Shown: positions 1 through 5,705 of the stretch, piece by piece
Numbering within the stretch: the first letter of the stretch is position 1
Layout: each line of letters starts with the position of its first letter
NCBI GenBank assembly: GCA_035542975.1
Contig: DATKKK010000090.1
Span: 1-15,643, forward strand
Direction: 5' to 3'
Length of the DNA stretch: 15,643 bases
From: DATKKK01 sp035542975
GTDB lineage: Archaea; Thermoproteota; Bathyarchaeia; Bathyarchaeales; Bathycorpusculaceae
Notes under the pieces: generated by a model
Told to the model about the DNA's origin: nothing
What the model saw: the letters and a program-made list of their open reading frames with translations, nothing else
The model's database searches: none
Translations under genes and position numbers: made by a program

Positions 1-837
1 GAATGGGACAAATTCGCAGGCGCAAACTACTCAATCGCCTTCGACCTCATATGCCCAGACGGTAGAACCCTACAAATCGGAACAGTGCACAACCTAGGAC
101 AACACTTCTCAAAAGCTTTCGACATAACCTACGAAACCAAAGACGGCAGCAGACAACACGTCTGGCAAACATGCGCCGGCATCTCAGGAAGAGGAATAGC
201 CTCAGTCCTAATCGCACACGGAGACGACCACGGAATAATCCTACCACCAAAAATCGCCCCAACACAAATAATAATCATCCCAATCCCATACAAAGGCAAC
301 TCGCAACAAATAAACAAACACTGCACAGAAGCAGCTGACATTCTCAGAAAAGATGGGTTCCGAGTGGACGTTGACCTGAGAGAAGGCGTAACCCCTGGCT
401 CAAAATACTTCGATTGGGAACTCAGAGGCGTCCCAATCCGCCTAGAAATCGGCCCAAGAGACATCGAAAGAAACGAAGTCACCATCGTAAGACGAGACAC
501 CCTGAAAAAACAAGCGTGCAAACGCGAAAACCTCACCGAAACCCTGAACACACTCATGAAAGAAATGACTGAAGACCTGAAACAAAAAGCATGGCAATGG
601 ACCAAACAACACATTCACAAAGCAGAAATACTAGAAGACGCTAAAGCTCTCTTGGAAAAACGCGCCGGAATCGTTGAAGCCCAGTGGTGCGGCAAAGCAG
701 AATGCGGACACAAACTCGAGATTGGCAACGCAAAGGTCTTAGGTACTCCAGAAGATACGAACGAAAAACCAGAAGGCAAATGCATCGTTTGCGGAGAAAA
801 AGCAAAAACAATAATCAGAGCCGCAATCGCATACTAG
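1..837 (+). CDS. proS: Prolyl-tRNA synthetase, archaeal/eukaryotic type, 3' part (5' end outside window)
   Basis: Charges tRNA-Pro with proline in the cytoplasm. Frame 1 is open from the first base, so the gene begins upstream; the 278 residues here compare with roughly 480 for the whole family. Residues 1-50 hold the catalytic-core segment EWDKFAGANYSIAFD...TVHNLGQ. Class II motif 3 lies at about 59-78 (GISGRGIASVLIAHGDDHG), followed by the anticodon-binding domain (about 86-168). The C-terminal zinc domain of the archaeal/eukaryotic form has Cys at about 230, 235, 261 and 264, and the protein ends in the family's usual tyrosine. An internal GTG at 85 is not the start, because conserved catalytic sequence precedes it. 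Codons end mostly in A or C in 1-340 and 420-620 but are mixed elsewhere. It converges on the AOR gene. Confidence 0.95.
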   Translation, partial: EWDKFAGANYSIAFDLICPDGRTLQIGTVHNLGQHFSKAFDITYETKDGSRQHVWQTCAGISGRGIASVLIAHGDDHGIILPPKIAPTQIIIIPIPYKGNSQQINKHCTEAADILRKDGFRVDVDLREGVTPGSKYFDWELRGVPIRLEIGPRDIERNEVTIVRRDTLKKQACKRENLTETLNTLMKEMTEDLKQKAWQWTKQHIHKAEILEDAKALLEKRAGIVEAQWCGKAECGHKLEIGNAKVLGTPEDTNEKPEGKCIVCGEKAKTIIRAAIAY

Positions 838-842
838 CATAT

Positions 843-873
843 CCTCTTCTCTTTTTAATTCCAAAAAATGGAA
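843..873. terminator. Convergent terminator region between proS and AOR gene
   Basis: The 40-bp gap between the two stop codons holds a pyrimidine tract ending in five T (about 846-855), typical of archaeal T-rich termination for proS. Next comes a short inverted repeat, TTCCA (859-863) and TGGAA (869-873), around an A5 loop. Read on the minus strand, the hairpin carries a T6 run that could serve the AOR gene. Called from base composition and position only. Confidence 0.4.
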
Positions 874-877
874 AACA

Positions 878-2710
878 CTATTCGGACAGTTTTACTCCCT
901 TAAGTTGCTTCGCAACATCGCCTAATCCAAGATTCTTCAACGTAGATCTTCTAGGCACTCCATGCTCGTCCCAGCCTCTCTTCTGATAATACATCTGCAG
1001 CATCGTGTTGTATTTTGCTTTGTCAAGTCTAGCGCCCTTCAACGCTCCTTTCTTAGTCGGTTCTTCAAACCAGCGCGCAGGCGGAACATCCATCTCACTA
1101 CTCCAACTCTTACCGTACTCACGTATCCAGAAAGCCCGCGTCAAGTTGAAGATCCTATCTGCAATCACGTTCAAACCATCCCAGGTCATATCCAAACCAG
1201 TAGCTGCATGCAGAAACTTCGTGTACCACTCAAGCTCAAAACCAACCTCAACCCACGGAAGACGACAAACCGTCAAAGACTCAAAAACCCCAGCGCGAAT
1301 ACGCTGCAACTCAATGAGCTTGTCAACTTTTTCTTCGCCATAGCTTTCTCTCCCAGTCTTGACTTCCCACGAAATCACCCAAGCGTCCTTATGATGAGCG
1401 CCGATGGAAGAAGTCGAATAGGCCAAAGCCATACCAGGCGTCGAATGACAATCATAAGCCGAAATCTCCAAACCCTTCACATGCATCGCCCACCTGCTCG
1501 AACCTAACCCAAGGCTCTCAGACGCAGCACGAACCCCTTCGGCTAACAAGTTACCCATCAAACCACGTCTATACGCAATGTCACCGATCAAAGCCTTCGT
1601 CGCCTTAAACTCACCCCAACCAATCTTCTCCTCAATCATACCCTTTTCAGAAGCCTCCATCGCAAAACCCAGAACGTTGCCCAAAGAAATCGTGTCCAAA
1701 CCATACTCGTCCGCAACACGGTTAAGAGCCGCAACCTGCCTCAAATCACCCAATCCAATGTTAGAACCAAGCATCGTAGCATTCTCATAATCAAGCTCTG
1801 AACCCTTACGGTCAGAATCCTTAACAATATTCCCACATATCATGTTACACTGCGGACACCCACGCTGACCAATCTTGGCTTTTTCCACGGCAAAACCGCC
1901 AATTGCATCAGCTTTCTCAAAAACCCCCTCACTATAATTGTACGTCGGAAGAACACAGTTCTCCTGACTCCACTCAATAGTGCTCATCGTACCCTGACGC
2001 TTCCAAAACGCGTAATTCGGCTTCGTCAAAATCTCCCTGTAAGCCTCAGCCCCCAACTCCTTCATGTCCTTCGGATAAGCCGCAGGCAAATCACTCGAAC
2101 CCAAGAAAACAATAGCTTTCAGGCTCTTCGAACCCATAACCGCCCCCATACCAGGTCTGCCACCCGCACGTCCTTCTTGGCAAACAATGTTAGCAAACTT
2201 TACAAGATTCTCTCCACCCTGACCAATACAGAGAACGCCCGATGCAGGCCCGTACAAAGCTCTCAGCTTCTTCTCGGTCTCAAAAGAATCTAAGCCCCAA
2301 AGGTTTTTGCCATCGAGAAACTCGACAGTCTCGTCTCGAACCAGCACTATCGTCGGCTTAGAAGCTTTGCCCTCGATGATCGTGGCATCATACCCAGCCC
2401 TTCGCATCTGAACCACAGCATGCGTTCCAACATTTCCATCACCATAACCGCCAGTCAACGGGCTTTTCGCCGCCACTATAAGCTTACCACTACTGGGCAA
2501 AGCAAAACCACTCAAAGGACCAGCCGCAAGAACAAGCTTATTATCAGGAGACAACGGATCAGTCCCACGTTTAAGCTCATCCCAGAGAATCTTAACCGCA
2601 AACCCTCTTCCGCCCAGAAAACTTTTGGCAAAACCTGCCTCAAAAGGCTCTGCAACCGCCTTGCTCTTGCTCAGATTCACTCGCAGGAATTTACCATTCC
2701 AACCGTACAA
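878..2710 (-). CDS. aor: Tungsten aldehyde:ferredoxin oxidoreductase (AOR family)
   Basis: Cytoplasmic AOR-family enzymes oxidise aldehydes to carboxylic acids using a tungsten-bis-pyranopterin and a [4Fe-4S] cluster, passing electrons to ferredoxin. The 610 residues match the usual length of about 605-620. The N-terminal domain (about 1-210) begins MYGWNGKFLRVNLS and has FLGGRGFAVK. The cluster ligands of this family are present: Cys285-x2-Cys288-x3-Cys292 and the distal Cys482. A pterin-contact motif of DxxGLD type lies at 334-339 (DEYGLD); the equivalent before Cys482 is ESLTVC, with Glu for the more usual Asp. The TTG start at 2710 is chosen because an in-frame TAG lies 6 bases upstream and the N-terminus matches the family. 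It lies 77 bp downstream of the DAO gene and has its own possible TATA box. The aldehyde specificity (AOR, FOR or another branch) cannot be read from the sequence. Confidence 0.93.
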   Translation of the reverse strand: MYGWNGKFLRVNLSKSKAVAEPFEAGFAKSFLGGRGFAVKILWDELKRGTDPLSPDNKLVLAAGPLSGFALPSSGKLIVAAKSPLTGGYGDGNVGTHAVVQMRRAGYDATIIEGKASKPTIVLVRDETVEFLDGKNLWGLDSFETEKKLRALYGPASGVLCIGQGGENLVKFANIVCQEGRAGGRPGMGAVMGSKSLKAIVFLGSSDLPAAYPKDMKELGAEAYREILTKPNYAFWKRQGTMSTIEWSQENCVLPTYNYSEGVFEKADAIGGFAVEKAKIGQRGCPQCNMICGNIVKDSDRKGSELDYENATMLGSNIGLGDLRQVAALNRVADEYGLDTISLGNVLGFAMEASEKGMIEEKIGWGEFKATKALIGDIAYRRGLMGNLLAEGVRAASESLGLGSSRWAMHVKGLEISAYDCHSTPGMALAYSTSSIGAHHKDAWVISWEVKTGRESYGEEKVDKLIELQRIRAGVFESLTVCRLPWVEVGFELEWYTKFLHAATGLDMTWDGLNVIADRIFNLTRAFWIREYGKSWSSEMDVPPARWFEEPTKKGALKGARLDKAKYNTMLQMYYQKRGWDEHGVPRRSTLKNLGLGDVAKQLKGVKLSE

Positions 2711-2760
2711 TAGCTAAACCATCCCTAAACAATGCGTACAGTCATATTTCTTTTCAAAAG

Positions 2761-2769
2761 TAAATAAAT
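2761..2769 (-). promoter_or_regulatory. Possible TATA box for the AOR gene
   Basis: On the minus strand this reads ATTTATTTA. Its centre is about 55 bases before the TTG start, predicting a transcript start near 2739 and a leader of about 28 nt. It lies between the DAO stop and the AOR start, so the AOR gene could be transcribed independently of DAO. Judged by sequence and spacing alone. Confidence 0.4.
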
Positions 2770-2787
2770 CTAATGACGAGAAAAGAG

Positions 2788-4074
2788 CTAAATCACCAAT
2801 TTCTCAGGCTCTATATTACGGTTTTTCAAGCCCAAATCGCTAACTTTGAATTTTCGATCGCCATAGAGCAAAGCGTACTCTTCTCCCTTGTAAAGCGCCG
2901 CGGCAATCCTTCCAATAGCATCCGCCTTTAGTATCCCGCTTCCACTCGCGCCGCCCACCACCATCAGTCCGTTTTCCTCAAAAATTAAAGGCTGTCCATC
3001 CAAGGTGTTAATCTCGTACAAGCCAGCGAAAGCCGAAAACGGCTGGCAATCTTTGAACTGTGGAAAATATTTCACAAACACTTGATACAAGCCAAATTGG
3101 TAATAGTTTTCTTCAGGCTGAGGATCATCTTCAACCTTGAACGCTCTTGGAAACTCGTCAGCGTACGCCAGCCAAAGTGCATCCTCTTCGGGCGCAGGTC
3201 GAATATACGCTGACGGTTTAGGAAGAATGGTAAAAGGCAAACATCCAGCGTCCGAAAAATCCTTAGTGAACAAGAGTTTCTTGAGCGCTTCACTCTTCGC
3301 TTTGATCGAGAAAATCTGTCTTTTCTTAGCTTTAATAAAGCAGTCAATCCCAAGAGGATCAAGAAGCTGAGACATCCAAGCCCCGACTGCAACGATCGTT
3401 TTCTTAGCCTTAATCAAACCCTTACTGGTTTTCACGCCAGTAATGACCGCATCTTGCCAAAAGTATGGCTCACCAGGCATTCCTAGAGGTTGACGCGGCT
3501 CAATCAAGACCTCTTGCACACCAGTGGCATAGTGAATTTTTCCTCCCATCCTTAGAAATTCGGATTCATAAAACTTTACAAGCAGATCAACATCGATTAA
3601 ACCTGCTTTAGGAATCACGATGCCCTTGTAAACGTTCCCAAGCCCCATCATCCACGCTTCTTCGTCATCGGCAAAGTTCGTGTGCATGTCAAGCTTTTTG
3701 GCAAGATCACCCTCATCATACTCCACGTACCGAAAGCCTCTATTGGCCAGATCTCTCAGAACAGGAAGCATCTTGCTGTACCCGTCTTTATCGAACAACC
3801 AAAGATACCCCGCCCACCTCAGTTTCAAGTTAAAACCCAAATCATTCTGAACATGCCTGTAAAACTCAGCTGAAGAATCAGCTATGGCGAAGTTGGTACG
3901 TGAGTGAAATAAACAACGGAAGGCAGCTGCACTTTTCGCCGTACTACCTTGACCAGCTGCACCTAACCTTTCAACAACCAAAATGTTCAATTCAGGGAAG
4001 CTGTTTTTCAGATGATAAGCTGTTGATAAACCTAAAATTCCCGCCCCAACTATGACCACGTCATATTCGGCCAT
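2788..4074 (-). CDS. FAD-dependent oxidoreductase, DAO family (sarcosine/glycine/D-amino-acid dehydrogenase-like)
   Basis: Members of this family oxidise C-N bonds of amino acids or N-methyl amines to imines using FAD. The 428-residue protein opens with a Rossmann dinucleotide motif (YDVVIVGAGILGLSTAYHL), has the conserved STAKSAAAFR flavin-contact region near residue 45, and ends with the second FAD-contact motif GGASGSGILKADAIG. The ATG at 4074 is preferred over in-frame GTGs at 4083 and 4104: GGTGA lies 5 nt before the ATG, the Rossmann fold begins right after it, and a TATA box at 4121-4127 predicts transcription starting near 4098, inside the longer version. It lies upstream of the AOR gene on the same strand. 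Substrate is unknown. If the organism is anaerobic, the enzyme should be a dehydrogenase rather than an oxidase, but its electron acceptor is not visible here. Confidence 0.88.
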   Translation of the reverse strand: MAEYDVVIVGAGILGLSTAYHLKNSFPELNILVVERLGAAGQGSTAKSAAAFRCLFHSRTNFAIADSSAEFYRHVQNDLGFNLKLRWAGYLWLFDKDGYSKMLPVLRDLANRGFRYVEYDEGDLAKKLDMHTNFADDEEAWMMGLGNVYKGIVIPKAGLIDVDLLVKFYESEFLRMGGKIHYATGVQEVLIEPRQPLGMPGEPYFWQDAVITGVKTSKGLIKAKKTIVAVGAWMSQLLDPLGIDCFIKAKKRQIFSIKAKSEALKKLLFTKDFSDAGCLPFTILPKPSAYIRPAPEEDALWLAYADEFPRAFKVEDDPQPEENYYQFGLYQVFVKYFPQFKDCQPFSAFAGLYEINTLDGQPLIFEENGLMVVGGASGSGILKADAIGRIAAALYKGEEYALLYGDRKFKVSDLGLKNRNIEPEKLVI

Positions 4075-4120
4075 GAGATTCACCGTCAGGTTTTGAGTAG
4101 ACACTTACACCTCAAAAAAG

Positions 4121-4127
4121 ATTTAAA
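4121..4127 (-). promoter_or_regulatory. TATA box for the DAO-family gene
   Basis: The minus strand reads AAGTTTAAATC here. The expected transcript start about 26 bases downstream falls near 4098, leaving a leader of about 24 nt before the ATG at 4074 that contains the GGTGA ribosome binding site. This supports the shorter start of the gene. Confidence 0.5.
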
Positions 4128-4585
4128 CTTAGCTCTTTAGCCAAGACTGAAGGCATGTTATGAGAGAATGCCTATTACTGCGCTCAATTGGAGACATCTT
4201 CCGCAAATCCCTCTTTTTTATATTCATTTGAGGATTTAGGTTGAATTTTGAGGATGGAAGGCTGAAATCATCAACGAATTGGCAAGCATATTATTTAGTT
4301 TTTGTTCATGATTTTTCGAATAGTTTAGCTTTTAGCGAGAGTATAACGCATCTAAACAGTCAACGATTTATCTAGCCTATTCAGTTGTAGAACAATTATG
4401 TCGAATATGGCTCTGCCATAATGAAGGTTAAAGGCGAATTAGGGACAACTTGCAGTCTTGGGATTAAGGTAAGCGTGTTTAGCGTCGATATGTCTGGAGG
4501 ACCAGCAGAAATAGAGCTCACGTCATTATCCGAGTTTCACAACAGTTTTACGTCATCTCTCTTCTTTAATAATGGGGATTCAGAA
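4128..4585. other. Gene-poor, AT-rich stretch with a short tandem repeat
   Basis: I find no convincing gene or structural RNA in these roughly 460 bases. Near the middle, TTGAGGAT-x2/3-AGG-x-TGAA occurs twice head to tail at 4228-4246 and 4248-4268. A T-rich run followed by TATATTC lies at about 4211-4224, and a weak TATA-like AGTATAACG at about 4341-4349. An open frame runs from an ATG at 4421 into the zinc-ribbon gene, but its first 55 residues show no recognisable motif, so I treat it as untranslated or doubtful. Confidence 0.5.
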
Positions 4586-4768
4586 ATGGTTGATTGTCCA
4601 GAATGCGGGAAACCATTGAAAAAGAGCACGCGCAAAGCTAAGTACTTCTGCGAAAACAGCACTTGCTCCGTCATATTTGTTCAGCATCTTGCCGAACCAT
4701 CTTTAATGAAGATCACCCGCAAGGCTGAAGCCCGTTCTTTTGAAAGTGAACGGATAGCAGCAACCTAG
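4586..4768 (+). CDS. Small zinc-ribbon protein
   Basis: Hypothetical 60-residue protein, probably cytoplasmic, with one zinc ribbon: Cys4-x2-Cys7 (CPECGKPL) and Cys22-x4-Cys27 (YFCENSTCSVIFV), then a basic, charged tail. Such mini-ribbons commonly bind nucleic acid or partner proteins, but no specific role can be assigned. The ATG at 4586 is preferred because the ribbon starts at once, as in small ribbon proteins generally, and GGGGAT lies about 9 nt upstream as a weak ribosome binding site. The frame stays open to an ATG at 4421, which would give 115 residues with an unrecognised N-terminus. Its stop is 13 bp before the cohesin-protein start, so the two may share a transcript. Confidence 0.6.
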   Translation: MVDCPECGKPLKKSTRKAKYFCENSTCSVIFVQHLAEPSLMKITRKAEARSFESERIAAT

Positions 4769-4770
4769 CA

Positions 4771-4776
4771 AGGAGA
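4771..4776 (+). promoter_or_regulatory. Ribosome binding site deciding a TTG start (cohesin protein)
   Basis: AGGAGA lies 5 bases before the TTG at 4782 and matches the archaeal anti-Shine-Dalgarno sequence well. It fixes the start at a TTG: a long hydrophobic signal follows directly, and no ATG candidate precedes it after the previous gene's stop. Confidence 0.7.
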
Positions 4777-4781
4777 TACAG

Positions 4782-5426
4782 TTGGAACTATTAAAAATAC
4801 ATATCAAGGTTTTATTTGTCTGCCTTCTACTTCTGCTAGGTTCACTTTTTATGCTGAGAGGCACCGCTGAAGCTTCGGGTACGGTGTTGGAGGTTGTGCC
4901 GCAAGCGGTTACTAAACAGATAGGAGAAAGCTTCAACGTAAGCATACAAATAGTTGACGTACAAATGTTGTACGGTGTCCAAGTTTTACTTCGCTGGGAC
5001 CCGTCCATACTTGAAGCGACTGCTGCCACTTCTCATTTGGGCGTTGAAGATCATCCAGATGGGGTCCTTCACAACGAAGTCTTCACTGTAACTGATAGAA
5101 TCAATCAGACTTCTGGAGAATATGCTCTTGCTGCAGCATCACTTGCTCCTGCAGGCTCTTTTAATGGCAGCGGAACAGTTGCAGTAATAACTTTCTGGGT
5201 TGAAGAAAACGGGAGCTGCACCCTAACGCTAGATCCGCAATCGACGCTTGCTGGAATTGTTAAGCCGGGTGGAACTATCTTCGAGATTCCAAAAACACTT
5301 GTCAACGGATACTTTACGACCTCAGCAGTTCCAGAATACACTTCATTCATGATTCTGTCGCTGTTCATGGTAGCAACACTATTGACAGCCTATTTAATAA
5401 CAAGAAAGAAGGAATTCACACTTTAG
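4782..5426 (+). CDS. Secreted cohesin-domain protein with C-terminal PEF-like membrane anchor
   Basis: A 214-residue surface protein. A signal peptide covers about 1-31 (hydrophobic core LFVCLLLLLGSLFML, likely cleavage after AEA). One cohesin-like beta-sandwich covers about 35-180, with the features GESFNVSIQI, YGVQVLLRWDP and GTVAVITFWV. The end is a tripartite tail: VPEYTSF at 183-189, a hydrophobic helix, then RKK at 208-210. This layout resembles archaeal PEF/PGF-CTERM signals processed by archaeosortases. Cohesins bind dockerins in cellulosomes, but archaeal cohesins also occur without them, and I see no dockerin in this window. The role is therefore adhesion or scaffolding by inference. 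Start is TTG with a good ribosome binding site. A nearly identical tail ends the NosD-like protein at 8764. Confidence 0.8.
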   Translation: MELLKIHIKVLFVCLLLLLGSLFMLRGTAEASGTVLEVVPQAVTKQIGESFNVSIQIVDVQMLYGVQVLLRWDPSILEATAATSHLGVEDHPDGVLHNEVFTVTDRINQTSGEYALAAASLAPAGSFNGSGTVAVITFWVEENGSCTLTLDPQSTLAGIVKPGGTIFEIPKTLVNGYFTTSAVPEYTSFMILSLFMVATLLTAYLITRKKEFTL

Positions 5427-5431
5427 TTTGT

Positions 5432-5459
5432 TTCCACATTTTGGAAGTTAGGTATTTTT
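5432..5459 (+). terminator. Hairpin plus T-tract terminator after the cohesin gene
   Basis: TTCCA (5432-5436) and TGGAA (5442-5446) form a 5-bp stem with a 5-base loop, extended to 7 bp by two G-U pairs, and are followed by five T at 5455-5459. It begins 6 bases after the stop codon. Stem strength is modest. Confidence 0.4.
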
Positions 5460-5665
5460 CAATCTTCACCCCACAAGGAAACATGAGCAAATCTTGCAAG
5501 TTGAGAAATACCAGTTAACCCCCGTTATTTTTCTTTCACACATCGAACATGGTTTCTGCAAATATAAAGCCTTGAATTCGTTTGTCAAATCGATGGAGGA
5601 ACCCTATTCCGAAAACGCAAGTAATCGAAAATATGTAGTAAACACTGAAAACTAGATAGAGAATG

Positions 5666-5674
5666 CTTATTTAC
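5666..5674 (+). promoter_or_regulatory. TATA box for the five-repeat surface protein
   Basis: CTTATTTAC here predicts transcription starting near 5696. That gives a leader of about 10 nt if translation starts at the ATG (5706), or about 28 nt including GAGGT if it starts at the TTG (5724). The rest of 5460-5665 shows only T-rich sequence and no gene I can support. Confidence 0.45.
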
Positions 5675-5705
5675 CTCTTAGAAATATGATTTACACCAAT
5701 CGTTA

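Noticed and set aside
129..614. Long minus-strand frame opposite proS, and similar long frames opposite AOR, thrS and NosD-like genes
   Set aside because: They overlap clearly conserved genes, have no family motifs or ribosome binding sites, and follow from the biased codon use of the real genes.
684..986. Plus-strand 100-residue frame overlapping the proS end and the AOR gene
   Set aside because: It overlaps two well-supported genes in another frame and is low-complexity, basic sequence without motifs.
1389..1395. ATGATGA, a match to box C of C/D guide RNAs
   Set aside because: It lies inside the AOR coding region on the opposite strand, and no properly spaced D/C'/D' boxes were found.
4105..4420. 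tRNA or other structured RNA in the largest gap
   Set aside because: No cloverleaf, no T-loop GTTC-type sequence in a suitable context, and the sequence is AT-rich with no strong paired stems.
5593..5655. Twenty-codon frame (ATG to TAG) preceded by a TATA-like stretch near 5560
   Set aside because: Too short to judge, no ribosome binding site, no recognisable motif; most likely chance in AT-rich intergenic sequence.
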